Assembly: GCA_018806915.1 (NCBI GenBank)
Contig: JAGKQI010000043.1
Location: 620,001-684,000, forward strand
DNA length: 64,000 nucleotides
Reading direction: 5' to 3'
Origin: Phytophthora colocasiae
Lineage: Eukaryota; Oomycota; Peronosporomycetes; Peronosporales; Peronosporaceae
In this document: positions 38,941 through 53,300 of the stretch, one piece after another
How positions within the stretch are numbered: position 1 is the first letter of the stretch
Layout of the letters: the number at the start of each line of letters is the position of its first letter
Translations under genes and position numbers: made by a program
The notes under the pieces: generated by a model
What the model was told of the DNA's origin: nothing
What the model saw: only the letters and a program-made list of their open reading frames with translations
Databases searched by the model: none

Positions 38941-40981
38941 TTACACGGCGCCGCGCGCCTTGGCTACTTTTTATGTGGCCAACACCGACTTGGACACACG
39001 TCACATATATATGTGTGTCACATTATTCTCACACGTCACATGTAGCCATATAGGGGCAGTTGGCTAATAGCCACACATTGCATATTTGATTAGGATTTAG
39101 TATGTTAGATACTAAATCCGTTACATTTAGGATTAGGACAATAAAAGTCAATAAAAATCAGTTTGCATTTTACATAGTTAGTGTTAGCCCTTTATTATTG
39201 AGACACTGACTCTGTGAGTCCCATATTTAGTGGATTACTCCGTTCTTGTATAGAACCAAAGGCTAGTGCCTTACGAGCAGGACTCTACGAGTCTATTAAA
39301 CTTTCTCTGTGCGGTGCACACTTACGCAGCCCGCTGCAAACGCACCCGTCAGGCTGCTGAGGAAGCTCTGAAGTCTCCCAAATTTCTGGACCTGACTCGT
39401 TCTGATGTAAGGATTTCAGACTCCAAGTCCCAGAGTCCAAGGTATCTCGCGTACTCGTCGAAGATCCAGAGTCAGCAGTCATCTCCCAAACGGCCGTTCA
39501 AGTCAAACCTCAAGAATCTGCAGCGTCGCCCCTCTGGGCACAAGCCTATCGAAGATTCTGTGCTCTCGGCGAATGCCAGCACCAAGGTGGCCAAGTCTGA
39601 GGTACACAAGAAACTTCCTGGCGAAGTGGTCTGGAAAGAAGTGCGTCCTGACCTTCGCCAAGCTTTGCTTTCCGGGGTCAAATACGACAAGGTCATGGAG
39701 TGGTTGGGGTCAGATAAAGAGGCTCATAATCTTTTCAGCAGTCCCGTTCTCGTCCAGATGCTGGCAAGCGTGATATACTTTCGCCACTTGACTCCACTCC
39801 TTGGACAAAGTACGTACCGGAGGTTTACTTCCAGATGGCAGACGAAGTGGTGGACCGACACATCTTGGCTGGTACTGAGCCTGCAGCTTGGGGAGCTCTG
39901 GACGGTCACGTTAATTATCCTGAAAGTGACCCTGTTACACGGCGCCGCGCGCCTTGGCTACTTTTTATGTGGCCAACACCGACTTGGACACACGTCACAT
40001 ATATATGTGTGTCACATTATTCTCACACGTCACATGTAGCCATATAGGGGCAGTTGGCTAATAGCCACACATTGCATATTTGATTAGGATTTAGTATGTT
40101 AGATACTAAATCCGTTACATTAGGATTAGGACAATAAAAGTCAATAAAAATCAGTTTGCATTTTACATAGTTAGTGTTAGCCCTTTATTATTGAGACACT
40201 GACTCTGTGAGTCCCATATTTAGTGGATTACTCCGTTCTTGTATAGAACCAAAGGCTAGTGCCTTACGAGCAGGACTCTACGAGTCTATTAAACTTTCTC
40301 TGTGCGGTGCACACTTACGCAGCCCCGCTGCAAACGCACCCGTCAGGCTGCTGAGGAAGCTCTGAAGTCTCCCAAATTTCTGGACCTGACTCGTTCTGAT
40401 GTAAGGATTTCAGACTCCAAGTCCCAGAGTCCAAGGTATCTCGCGTACTCGTCGAAGATCCAGAGTCAGCAGTCATCTCCCAAACGGCCGTTCAAGTCAA
40501 ACCTCAAGAATCTGCAGCGTCGCCCCTCTGGGCACAAGCCTATCGAAGATTCTGTGCTCTCGGCGAATGCCAGCACCAAGGTGGCCAAGTCTGAGGTACA
40601 CAAGAAACTTCCTGGCGAAGTGGTCTGGAAAGAAGTGCGTCCTGACCTTCGCCAAGCTTTGCTTTCCGGGGTCAAATACGACAAGGTCATGGAGTGGTTG
40701 GGGTCAGATAAAGAGGCTCATAATCTTTTTAGCAGTCCCGTTCTCGTCCAGATGCTGGCAAGCGTGATATACTTTCGCCACTTGGACTCCACTCCTTGGA
40801 CAAAGTACGTACCGGAGGTTTACTTCCAGATGGCAGACGAAGTGGTGGACCGACACATCTTGGCTGGTACTGAGCCTGCAGCTTGGGGAGCTCTGGACGG
40901 TCACGTTAATTATCCTGAAAGTGACCCTGTTACACGGCGCCGCGCGCCTTGGCTACTTTTTATGTGGTCAACACCGACTTG

Positions 40982-40989
40982 CACACGTC
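40982..40989. repeat. 8-bp target duplication (left) of the hAT element
   Basis: CACACGTC, repeated at 44,330-44,337. Removing the element and one copy restores a unit of ordinary length (993 bp). Confidence 0.9.
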
Positions 40990-43900
40990 CAGGGGTTGGC
41001 AGTAACGCTATTTTTCTTGGGTCTACTATAGTAGGCTCTGGTACAGTTGCAGAAATTACTGCGGTACTAGTAACACGGCTCAATCATTGGCTGTTACTAT
41101 AGTAAATTACTATAGTACTAGTAGCTAGATGTTGTGTGGGCCACAGATTTGGCATCGTTGGTCGCATCAGCGATCTTCCATTCCTTCTCCAAACGGCTAA
41201 TCTGGCGACTGTTGTGTTTCATGATGACTTGCATCTCCGCGCGGGCGTTGTCGGTACTACTGCGTCGTGAATTCATCACAAAAGCTCCAGTCGAGAATAC
41301 GCGTTCTTGAAAAGCGTTCGAAGGACTTCGTCCAAGCCAAACACGGGCGAGTGCAGCGATGGACGGGAACCGTTTCGACCCAGTATAGCGGAACTAGCGG
41401 CACACGTCGATGTGTTTGCACAGAGCTTGAAGTTGCCAGTGCACGCCGTCTTCGTGTCGGACGAGAAGTAGCTTGGTGAAATCTTCGGCTGAGAGTCCAG
41501 TACCAGCAGCTTGATGGACAGCCACTTGTACCCATTGCACCGTAAACCTGTATTAGGTTTGGAGGACTTCATCAGCCTGTTCATGAAGGCTGGTTACAGA
41601 CGACTGATTGGCAGGCGTCATCATCAACGGTGCACAGATGACAGTCTTGTCGTCCATATAGGGAACCAAATCCAGGTTTGGATGACTGCTCACGTCGGTG
41701 TCCTGGTCGGAGACCTCCTCGGCAGTGTGCATCGCACAGAACACCTCCCGGTGTGCGTTACGCAGTGTCTCCTTGCCTTCTTCAATTACAGAAGCGACTT
41801 CGGCTGCGGCGACGTCTAGTACATCGATCTCAACATTGGGCCGTAGCAGGGTATCGACACAGGACTTTGTGCGAGGATCCAGTAGGAGAATGACAACAGA
41901 CTCTGCTGAGAGCGTAGGCAACCGCCTGGAAACCTGACCCTTAATGCGGTCGACGCAGATCTGTCCACCCGCGGAGAGCTGGCTGAGGTGAATCTGGTGG
42001 CGCGGTAGCGAGCGCTCATTGGTCTTCGGTGTTCTCAGTGCATCTAAGTCGTATGCTAGAATGTTTTTGACGTGCAGTCGGTCGATTGCAAGCTTCAGAA
42101 GTAGAATGACCTCGGAAGCAACTTGGTTGCTGCTTTGAACTTCGATGCGTGCCAGCTCGGCCAGAGACTCTGTCACGGCTTCAACTTCGACTAACAGTCG
42201 CCAATCAGCTAAGTGAATTCTGTCAAAGACTTGAGGATCATCATACGACTCACACTTCTGGAAGTACGCCTTGAAAGCTGTGTAGTTGACGACGGTACGT
42301 TGGAATACCGTTACCGTAGATGCCACGCGCGTATCACAGTCCACGATTGGATTGAGCTCAGGCAGTCCGTAGTATTGCTGCACTTTCTGGAGACGTCCAA
42401 TACGCTGCGGCGTGTTGAAGTAATTATTCAATGCTCGAATCTTCTTAACGATCTTGGATCCTTCGGGGAACGGCCCACCCACCGTGCAAATTTGACGCTT
42501 CTTCTGCTGCTGGTGAGTCTCGGCATCAAAAACGTACACGGTTTCAACGTTGTCACGTATACCCAAGCCGTACAACAGACATAAGTTGAGTACATGCATG
42601 GCGCAGTCCGTGGGGATCGAATCCTCGAACATCTTGGAGATCTTGCGGGCGCTTGGTGTCGTATCGGACATTGTGAACTGAGCCATAGGCTCAATTTTGA
42701 CATTGTAGAGATCCTCAACCCGCGAGGTGATTAGCGTTTTTACTTTGGCTGACGCGTGCGAGCTGTTATAAACAGTCACCAGAAGGGCAAGGTCGACGAA
42801 CTGCCAGCTCTTGTCAATGAAGCTGATTGACGACCCCACGATACCTTTCTTGCCACCACCAACTGTGCAGCAATCGTGCATCACATTCAGGAACGGGAGA
42901 CGGAAAGCAGCTTCGAACTCATCGTCCAACAGTTTCTTAGCCATTGAGCAGTACTGTTCAAATGAAGCCTCCAGCAAAGTGTTGTACGTTTTTGATGCTG
43001 GAATAGAAGCCTTCTCGTTACCTGTAACCCTCCGGATAAGGTCGCGAAAATTCTCCGTTGCTGCCGTGTTGTAGGGCAGTCCGTCGTTGATCAACCAGCG
43101 CGAGATGTAGACGCTCAACTCATTTTGGGGCACACACCATAACATTTGCTTGGGGCTCTGCGACGTATGTGGTTGACGCTCAGAGGAAGAAGTACGTAGA
43201 ACTGCGTCGAGTTGCAGTCGCGCCCGCTTGGATTGCCTCTTTTTTTCGGCTTTGCCAAGCGCATGAGTGGCATGGTACTTACCCATGTGCAACTTGGCGT
43301 TCGATGTGTGTGCCCATCGATGCAAACCCACCTCCCAAGCTGTCGGAGGAGCATTTGGCCGGTCAGTTTCTTGTTTCGCACACAGTAAGCAGATGTGCGT
43401 GTACCGTTCATTTCCAATCGCGTACGGAGTGGCAAGGATGTGAGCCACATCCCACACATTGTCTCGCTTGCCGAGCTGGCGGTAATGAGGAACATCAATT
43501 GGGATGCCATACGAGTCCACGCAAATTTGACTATAGGACAGAGTCACGTCCGAAGCTTGGCTACTGGATGGCTCTGTTCCGCAGTCATCAGAGGATCTAC
43601 TCCCTCCACTCTCGTAGGTACCTTGCAGGATAGTATTCGGTGAGACGTTGGCCACAGGTTGGTCCTTCCACTGGTCAACACAGGCCGCACTACAAAAGCT
43701 ACAACGTGTATGAATAGGAGGGTCAGAAGTTGTAGTAATAACAGTAAAAATAATAGCAAGGCATATACTCACCGCACAGCAATATTACCAGGGTCAAACA
43801 GGTCGTTCGAGCAGAGATGATGGACTGGACGCATACATATTGAGCAAGGATCCATGGTCTCCAGCTCGGGGTTGATACATCCGATAAAAGCGCACTTCAT

Positions 43901-44329
43901 AGTCGGCTCGATCAGTTTGGGCGGTGTTTGTCGATTGTTTGGGCGTAGCAAAGTAAATTGCAAAGTGAGCCTGTGCCATCATGGAAGCAAGCTCGACCTC
44001 GATCTCAAAAATCAAGCAGCTTGTCGAACAAGGGACGTTGCTCTAAAGCTACATATAACTTCTCTATGAGAGCTTCACGTCTTCGCAGTAGAGCTGGTTC
44101 TTGCGCGACGTGAGCCCGAAAAGCGAAGCTGATCTGTATGCGTGGCGTATGCCTAAATGAGCTCCTAGAAGCTTGATAGTAGTTCAATAGTAGCTAGATA
44201 GTACCAGAGTGAATTACTAATGCTTGCGAACTAGTAGAATCAGAATAGCCTGAACTACTATTTACTATAGTAGCATGTTACTATAGTAACTACTAATTTC
44301 TACTATGTCGCAATTACTGCCAACCCCTG
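40990..44329 (-). mobile_element. hAT-superfamily DNA transposon inserted in array unit 4
   Basis: 3,340 bp. Terminal inverted repeats are 16 bp, CAGGGGTTGGCAGTAA (40,990-41,005 and 44,314-44,329). The target duplication is 8 bp, as expected for hAT. Subterminal ACTATAGTA words cluster at both ends (41,030-41,115 and 44,260-44,290), typical of transposase binding sites. One transposase gene lies on the minus strand. It interrupts the LTR part of unit 4, so it is younger than the array. Confidence 0.92.
41118..43900 (-). pseudogene. hAT transposase, two exons, two in-frame stops before the dimerisation domain
   Basis: Exon 1 is 43,900-43,773, a Cys-rich head (CAFIGCINPE, PCSICMRPVHHLC). A 74-nt phase-2 intron (43,699-43,772, GTGAGT donor) joins it to FCSAACVDQW. 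A BED-like finger follows (ICLLCAKQE...HRWAHTSNAKLHMGKYH). The RNase H-like core has MHDCCTVGGGKKGIVG, CAMHVLNLCLLYG and DTRVASTVTVFQR. The open part stops at TAA 41,553-41,555. The same frame continues, with one more TAG at 41,394-41,396, into the hAT dimerisation domain (FPSIAALARVWLGRSPSNAF, then QERVFSTG) and ends at 41,118. Both stops could be single transitions from Gln or Trp codons. The transposase is probably inactive unless read through. Confidence 0.85.
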
Positions 44330-44337
44330 CACACGTC
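44330..44337. repeat. 8-bp target duplication (right) of the hAT element
   Basis: CACACGTC immediately after the right hAT terminus, matching 40,982-40,989. Confidence 0.9.
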
Positions 44338-47300
44338 ACATATATATGTGTGTCACATTATTCTCACACGTCACATGTAGCCATATAGGGGCAGTTGGCT
44401 AATAGCCACACATTGCATATTTGATTAGGATTTAGTATGTTAGATACTAAATCCGTTACATTTAGGATTAGGACAATAAAAGTCAATAAAAATCAGTTTG
44501 CATTTTACATAGTTAGTGTTAGCCCTTTATTATTGAGACACTGACTCTGTGAGTCCCATATTTAGTGGATTACTCCGTTCTTGTATAGAACCAAAGGCTA
44601 GTGCCTTACGAGCAGGACTCTACGAGTCTATTAAACTTTCTCTGTGCGGTGCACACTTACGCAGCCCCGCTGCAAACGCACCCGTCAGGCTGCTGAGGAA
44701 GCTCTGAAGTCTCCCAAATTTCTGGACCTGACTCGTTCTGATGTAAGGATTTCAGACTCCAAGTCCCAGAGTCCAAGGTATCTCGCGTACTCGTCGAAGA
44801 TCCAGAGTCAGCAGTCATCTCCCAAACGGCCGTTCAAGTCAAACCTCAAGAATCTGCAGCGTCGCCCCTCTGGGCACAAGCCTATCGAAGATTCTGTGCT
44901 CTCGGCGAATGCCAGCACCAAGGTGGCCAAGTCTGAGGTACACAAGAGACTTCCTGGCGAAGTGGTCTGGAAAGAAGTGCGTCCTGACCTTCGCCAAGCT
45001 TTGCTTTCCGGGGTCAAATACGACAAGGTCATGGAGTGGTTGGGGTCAGATAAAGAGGCTCATAATCTTTTCAGCAGTCCCGTTCTCGTCCAGATGCTGG
45101 CAAGCGTGATATACTTTCGCCACTTGGACTCCACTCCTTGGACAAGTACGTACCCGAGGTTTACTTCCAGATGGCAGACGAAGTGGTGGACCGACACATC
45201 TTGGCTGGTACTGAGCCTACAGCTTGGGGAGCTCTGGACGGTCACGTTAATTATCCTGAAAGTGACCCTGTTACACGGCGCCGCGCGCCTTGGCTACTTT
45301 TATGTGGCCAACACCGACTTGGACACACGTCACATATATATGTGTGTCACATTATTCTCACACGTCACATGTAGCCATATAGGGGCAGTTGGCTAATAGC
45401 CACACATTGCATATTTGATTAGGATTTAGTATGTTAGATACTAAATCCGTTACATTTAGGATTAGGACAATAAAAGTCAATAAAAATCAGTTTGCATTTT
45501 ACATAGTTAGTGTTAGCCCTTTATTATTGAGACACTGACTCTGTGAGTCCCATATTTAGTGGATTACTCCGTTCTTGTATAGAACCAAAGGCTAGTGCCT
45601 TGCGAGCAGGACTCTACGAGTCTATTAAACTTTCTCTGTGCGGTGCACACTTACGCAGCCCCGCTGCAAACGCACCCGTCAGGCTGCTGAGGAAGCTCTG
45701 AAGTCTCCCAAATTTCTGGACCTGACTCGTTCTGATGTAAGGATTTCAGACTCCAAGTCCCAGAGTCCAAGGTATCTCGCGTACTCGTCGAAGATCCATC
45801 ATCTCCCAAACGGCCGTTCAAGTCAAACCTCAAGAATCTGAAGCGTCGCCCCTCTGGGCACAAGCCTATCGAAGATTCTGTGCTCTCGGCGAATGCCAGC
45901 ACCAAGGTGGCCAAGTCTGAGGTACACAAGAGACTTCCTGGCGAAGTGGTCTGGAAAGAAGTGCGTCCTGACCTTCGCCAAGCTTTGCTTTCCGGGGTCA
46001 AATACGACAAGGTCATGGAGTGGTTGGGGTCAGATAAAGAGGCTCATAATCTTTTCAGCAGTCCCGTTCTCGTCCAGATGCTGGCAAGCGTGATATACTT
46101 TCGCCACTTGGACTCCACTCCTTGGACAAGTACGTACCCGAGGTTTACTTCCAGATGGCAGACGAAGTGGTGGACCGACACATCTTGGCTGGTACTGAGC
46201 CTGCAGCTTGGGGAGCTCTGGACGGTCACGTTAATTATCCTGAAAGTGACCCTGTTACACGGCGCCGCGCGCCTTGGCTACTTTTTCTGTGGCCAACACC
46301 GACTTGGACACACGTCACATATATATGTGTGTCACATTATTCTCACACGTCACATGTAGCCATATAGGGGCAGTTGGCTAATAGCCACACATTGCATATT
46401 TGATTAGGATTTAGTATGTTAGATACTAAATCCGTTACATTTAGGATTAGGACAATAAAAGTCAATAAAAATCAGTTTGCATTTTACATAGTTAGTGTTA
46501 GCCCTTTATTATTGAGACACTGACTCTGTGAGTCCCATATTTAGTGGATTACTCCGTTCTTGTATAGAACCAAAGGCTAGTGCCTTGCGAGCAGGACTCT
46601 ACGAGAGTCTATTAAACTTTCTCTGTGCGGTGCACACTTACGCAGCCCGCTGCAAACGCACCCAAATCAGGCTGCTGAGGAAGCTCTGAAGTCTCCCAAA
46701 TTTCTGGACCTGACTCGTTCTGATGTAAGGATTTCAGACTCCAAGTCCCAGAGTCCAAGGTATCTCGCGTACTCGTCGAAGATCCAGAGTCAGCAGTCAT
46801 CTCCCAAACGGCCGTTCAAGTCAAACCTCAAGAATCTGCAGCGTCGCCCCTCTGGGCACAAGCCTATCGAAGATTCTGTGCTCTCGGCGAATGCCAGCAC
46901 CAAGGTGGCCAAGTCTGAGGTACACAAGAGACTTCCTGGCGAAGTGGTCTGGAAAGAAGTGCGTCCTGACCTTCGCCAAGCTTTGCTTTCCGGGGTCAAA
47001 TACGACAAGGTCATGGAGTGGTTGGGGTCAGATAAAGAGGCTCATAATCTTTTCAGCAGTCCCGTTCTCGTCCAGATGCTGGCAAGCGTGATATACTTTC
47101 GCCACTTGGACTCCACTCCTTGGACAAGTACGTACCCGAGGTTTACTTCCAGATGGCAGACGAAGTGGTGGACCGACACATCTTGGCTGGTACTGAGCCT
47201 GCAGCTTAGGGAGCTCTGGACGGTCACGTTAATTATCCTGAAAGTGACCCTGTTACACGGCGCCGCGCGCCTTGGCTACTTTTTATGTGGCCAACACCGA

Positions 47301-50300
47301 CTTGGACACACGTCACATATATATGTGTGTCACATTATTCTCACACGTCACATGTAGCCATATAGGGGCAGTTGGCTAATAGCCACATTGCATATTTGAT
47401 TAGGATTTAGTATGTTAGATACTAAATCCGTTACATTTAGGATTAGGACAATAAAAGTCAATAAAAATCAGTTTGCATTTTACATAGTTAGTGTTAGCCC
47501 TTTATTATTGAGACACTGACTCTGTGAGTCCCATATTTAGTGGATTACTCCGTTCTTGTATAGAACCAAAGGCTAGTGCCTTGCGAGCAGGACTCTACGA
47601 GTCTATTAAACTTTCTCTGTGCGGTGCACACTTACGCAGCCCCGCTGCAAACGCACCCGTCAGGCTGCTGAGGAAGCTCTGAAGTCTCCCAAATTTCTGG
47701 ACCTGACTCGTTCTGATGTAAGGATTTCAGACTCCAAGTCCCAGAGTCCAAGGTATCTCGCGTACTCGTCGAAGATCCAGAGTCAGCAGTCATCTCCCAA
47801 ACGGCCGTTCAAGTCAAACCTCAAGAATCTGCAGCGTCGCCCCTCTGGGCACAAGCCTATCGAAGATTCTGTGCTCTCGGCGAATGCCAGCACCAAGGTG
47901 GCCAAGTCTGAGGTACACAAGAGACTTCCTGGCGAAGTGGTCTGGAAAGAAGTGCGTCCTGACCTTCGCCAAGCTTTGCTTTCCGGGGTCAAATACGACA
48001 AGGTCATGGAGTGGTTGGGGTCAGATAAAGAGGCTCATAATCTTTTCAGCAGTCCCGTTCTCGTCCAGATGCTGGCAAGCGTGATATACTTTCGCCACTT
48101 GGACTCCACTCCTTGGACAAGTACGTACCCGAGGTTTACTTCCAGATGGCAGACGAAGTGGTGGACCGACACATCTTGGCTGGTACTGAGCCTGCAGCTT
48201 AGGGAGCTCTGGACGGTCACGTTAATTATCCTGAAAGTGACTCCTGTTACACGGCGCCGCGCGCCTTGGCTACTTTTTATGTGGCCAACACCGACTTGGA
48301 CACACGTCACATATATATGTGTGTCACATTATTCTCACACGTCACATGTAGCCATATAGGGGCAGTTGGCTAATAGCCACACATTGCATATTTGATTAGG
48401 ATTTAGTATGTTAGATACTAAATCCGTTACATTAAGATTAGGACAATAAAAGTCAATAAAAATCAGTTTGCATTTTACATAGTTAGTGTTAGCCCTTTAT
48501 TATTGAGACACTGACTCTGTGAGTCCCATATTTAGTGGATTACTCCGTTCTTGTATAGAACCAAAGGCTAGTGCCTTGCAGGCAGGACTCTACGAGTCTA
48601 TTAAACTTTCTCTGTGCGGTGCACACTTACGCAGCCCGCTGCAAACGCACCCGTCAGGCTGCTGAGGAAGCTCTGAAGTCTCCCAAATTTCTGGACCTGA
48701 CTCGTTCTGATGTAAGGATTTCAGACTCCAAGTCCCAGAGTCCAAGGTATCTCGCGTACTCGTCGAAGATCCAGAGTCAGCAGTCATCTCCCAAACGGCC
48801 GTTCAAGTCAAACCTCAAGAATCTGCAGCGTCGCCCCTCTGGGCACAAGCCTATCGAAGATTCTGTGCTCTCGGCGAATGCCAGCACCAAGGTGGCCAAG
48901 TCTGAGGTACACAAGAAACTTCCTGGCGAAGTGGTCTGGAAAGAAGTGCGTCCTGACCTTCGCCAAGCTTTGCTTTCCGGGGTCAAATACGACAAGGTCA
49001 TGGAGTGGTTGGGGTCAGATAAAGAGGCTCATAATCTTTTTAGCAGTCCCGTTCTCGTCCAGATGCTGGCAAGCGTGATATACTTTCGCCACTTGGACTC
49101 CACTCCTTGGACAAAGTACGTACCGGAGGTTTACTTCCAGATGGCAGACGAAGTGGTGGACCGACACATCTTGGCTGGTACTGAGCCTGCAGCTTGGGAG
49201 CTCTGGACGGTCACGTTAATTATCCTGAAAGTGACCCTGTTACACGGCGCCGCGCGCCTTGGCTACATGTGGCCAACACCGACTTGGACACACGTCACAT
49301 ATATATGTGTGTCACATTATTCTCACACGTCACATGTAGCCATATAGGGGCAGTTGGCTAATAGCCACACATTGCATATTTGATTAGGATTTAGTATGTT
49401 AGATACTAAATCCGTTACATTAGGATTAGGACAATAAAAGTCAATAAAAATCAGTTTGCATTTTACATAGTTAGTGTTAGCCCTTTATTATTGAGACACT
49501 GACTCTGTGAGTCCCATATTTAGTGGATTACTCCGTTCTTGTATAGAACCAAAGGCTAGTGCCTTGCGAGCAGGACTCTACGAGTCTATTAAACTTTCTC
49601 TGTGCGGTGCACACTTACGCAGCCCCGCTGCAAACGCACCCGTCAGGCTGCTGAGGAAGCTCTGAAGTCTCCCAAATTTCTGGACCTGACTCGTTCTGAT
49701 GTAAGGATTTCAGACTCCAAGTCCCAGAGTCCAAGGTATCTCGCGTACTCGTCGAAGATCCAGAGTCAGCAGTCATCTCCCCAAACGGCCGTTCAAGTCA
49801 AACCTCAAGAATCTGCAGCGTCGCCCTCTGGGCACAAGCCTATCGAAGATTCTGTGCTCTCGGCGAATGCCAGCACCAAGGTGGCCAAGTCTGAGGTACA
49901 CAAGAGACTTCCTGGCGAAGTGGTCTGGAAAGAAGTGCGTCCTGACCTTCGCCAAGCTTTGCTTTCCGGGGTCAAATACGACAAGGTCATGGAGTGGTTG
50001 GGGTCAGATAAAGAGGCTCATAATCTTTTCAGCAGTCCCGTTCTCGTCCAGATGCTGGCAAGCGTGATATACTTTCGCCACTTGGACTCCACTCCTTGGA
50101 CAAGTACGTACCCGAGGTTTACTTCCAGATGGCAGACGAAGTGGTGGACCGACACATCTTGGCTGGTACTGAGCCTGCAGCTTGGGGAGCTCTGGACGGT
50201 CACGTTAATTATCCTGAAAGTGACCCTGTTACACGGCGCCGCGCGCCTTGGCTACTTTTTATGTGGCCAACACCGACTTGGACACACGTCACATATATAT

Positions 50301-53300
50301 GTGTGTCACATTATTCTCACACGTCACATGTAGCCATATAGGGGCAGTTGGCTAATAGCCACACATTGCATATTTGATTAGGATTTAGTATGTTAGATAC
50401 TAAATCCGTTACATTTAGGATTAGGACAATAAAAGTCAATAAAAATCAGTTTGCATTTTACATAGTTAGTGTTAGCCCTTTATTATTGAGACACTGACTC
50501 TGTGAGTCCCATATTTAGTGGATTACTCCGTTCTTGTATAGAACCAAAGGCTAGTGCCTTGCGAGCAGGACTCTACGAGTCTATTAAACTTTCTCTGTGC
50601 GGTGCACACTTACGCAGCCCCGCTGCAAACGCACCCGTCAGGCTGCTGAGGAAGCTCTGAAGTCTCCCAAATTTCTGGACCTGACTCGTTCTGATGTAAG
50701 GATTTCAGACTCCAAGTCCCAGAGTCCAAGGTATCTCGCGTACTCGTCGAAGATCCAGAGTCAGCAGTCATCTCCCAAACGGCCGTTCAAGTCAAACCTC
50801 AAGAATCTGCAGCGTCGCCCTCTGGGCACAAGCCTATCGAAGATTCTGTGCTCTCGGCGAATGCCAGCACCAAGGTGGCCAAGTCTGAGGTACACAAGAG
50901 ACTTCCTGGCGAAGTGGTCTGGAAAGAAGTGCGTCCTGACCTTCGCCAAGCTTTGCTTTCCGGGGTCAAATACGACAAGGTCATGGAGTGGTTGGGGTCA
51001 GATAAAGAGGCTCATAATCTTTTCAGCAGTCCCGTTCTCGTCCAGATGCTGGCAAGCGTGATATACTTTCGCCACTTGGACTCCACTCCTTGGACAAGTA
51101 CGTACCCGAGGTTTACTTCCAGATGGCAGACGAAGTGGTGGACCGACACATCTTGGCTGGTACTGAGCCTGCAGCTTGGAGAGCTCTGGACGGTCACGTT
51201 AATTATCCTGAAAGTGACCCTGTTACACGGCGCCGCGCGCCTTGGCTACTTTTTATGTGGTCAACACCGACTTGGACACACGTCACATATATATGTGTGT
51301 CACATTATTCTCACACGTCACATGTAGCCATATAGGGGCAGTTGGCTAATAGCCACACATTGCATATTTGATTAGGATTTAGTATGTTAGATACTAAATC
51401 CGTTACATTTAGGATTAGGACAATAAAAGTCAATAAAAATCAGTTTGCATTTTACATAGTTAGTGTTAGCCCTTTATTATTGAGACACTGACTCTGTGAG
51501 TCCCATATTTAGTGGATTACTCCGTTCTTGTATAGAACCAAAGGCTAGTGCCTTGCGAGCAGGACTCTACGAGTCTATTAAACTTTCTCTGTGCGGTGCA
51601 CACTTACGCAGCCCCGCTGCAAACGCACCCGTCAGGCTGCTGAGGAAGCTCTGAAGTCTCCCAAATTTCTGGACCTGACTCGTTCTGATGTAAGGATTTC
51701 AGACTCCAAGTCCCAGAGTCCAAGGTATCTCGCGTACTCGTCGAAGATCCAGAGTCAGCAGTCATCTCCCAAACGGCCGTTCAAGTCAAACCTCAAGAAT
51801 CTGCAGCGTCGCCCTCTGGGCACAAGCCTATCGAAGATTCTGTGCTCTCGGCGAATGCCAGCACCAAGGTGGCCAAGTCTGAGGTACACAAGAGACTTCC
51901 TGGCAGTAGTGGTCTGGAAAGAAGTGCGTCCTGACCTTCGCCAAGCTTTGCTTTCCGGGGTCAAATACGACAAGGTCATGGAGTGGTTGGGGTCAGATAA
52001 AGAGGCTCATAATCTTTTCAGCAGTCCCGTTCTCGTCCAGATGCTGGCAAGCGTGATATACTTTCGCCACTTGGACTCCACTCCTTGGACAAGTACGTAC
52101 CCGAGGTTTACTTCCAGATGGCAGACGAAGTGGTGGACCGACACATCTTGGCTGGTACTGAGCCTGCAGCTTGGAGAGCTCTGGACGGTCACGTTAATTA
52201 TCCTGAAAGTGACCCTGTTACACGGCGCCGCGCGCCTTGGCTACTTTTTATGTGGTCAACACCGACTTGGACACACGTCACATATATATGTGTGTCACAT
52301 TATTCTCACACGTCACATGTAGCCATATAGGGGCAGTTGGCTAATAGCCACACATTGCATATTTGATTAGGATTTAGTATGTTAGATACTAAATCCGTTA
52401 CATTAGGATTAGGACAATAAAAGTCAATAAAAATCAGTTTGCATTTTACATAGTTAGTGTTAGCCCTTTATTATTGAGACACTGACTCTGTGAGTCCCAT
52501 ATTTAGTGGATTACTCCGTTCTTGTATAGAACCAAAGGCTAGTGCCTTGCGAGCAGGACTCTACGAGTCTATTAAACTTTCTCTGTGCGGTGCACACTTA
52601 CGCAGCCCCGCTGCAAACGCACCCGTCAGGCTGCTGAGGAAGCTCTGAAGTCTCCCAAATTTCTGGACCTGACTCGTTCTGATGTAAGGATTTCAGACTC
52701 CAAGTCCCAGAGTCCAAGGTATCTCGCGTACTCGTCGAAGATCCAGAGTCAGCAGTCATCTCCCAAACGGCCGTTCAAGTCAAACCTCAAGAATCTGCAG
52801 CGTCGCCCCTCTGGGCACAAGCCTATCGAAGATTCTGTGCTCTCGGCGAATGCCAGCACCAAGGTGGCCAAGTCTGAGGTACACAAGAGACTTCCTGGCG
52901 AAGTGGTCTGGAAAGAAGTGCGTCCTGACCTTCGCCAAGCTTTGCTTTCCGGGGTCAAATACGACAAGGTCATGGAGTGGTTGGGGTCAGATAAAGAGGC
53001 TCATAATCTTTTCAGCAGTCCCGTTCTCGTCCAGATGCTGGCAAGCGTGATATACTTTCGCCACTTGGACTCCACTCCTTGGACAAGTACGTACCCGAGG
53101 TTTACTTCCAGATGGCAGACGAAGTGGTGGACCGACACATCTTGGCTGGTACTGAGCCTGCAGCTTGGAGAGCTCTGGACGGTCACGTTAATTATCCTGA
53201 AAGTGACCCTGTTACACGGCGCCGCGCGCCTTGGCTACTTTTTATGTGGCCAACACCGACTTGGACACACGTCACATATATATGTGTGTCACATTATTCT

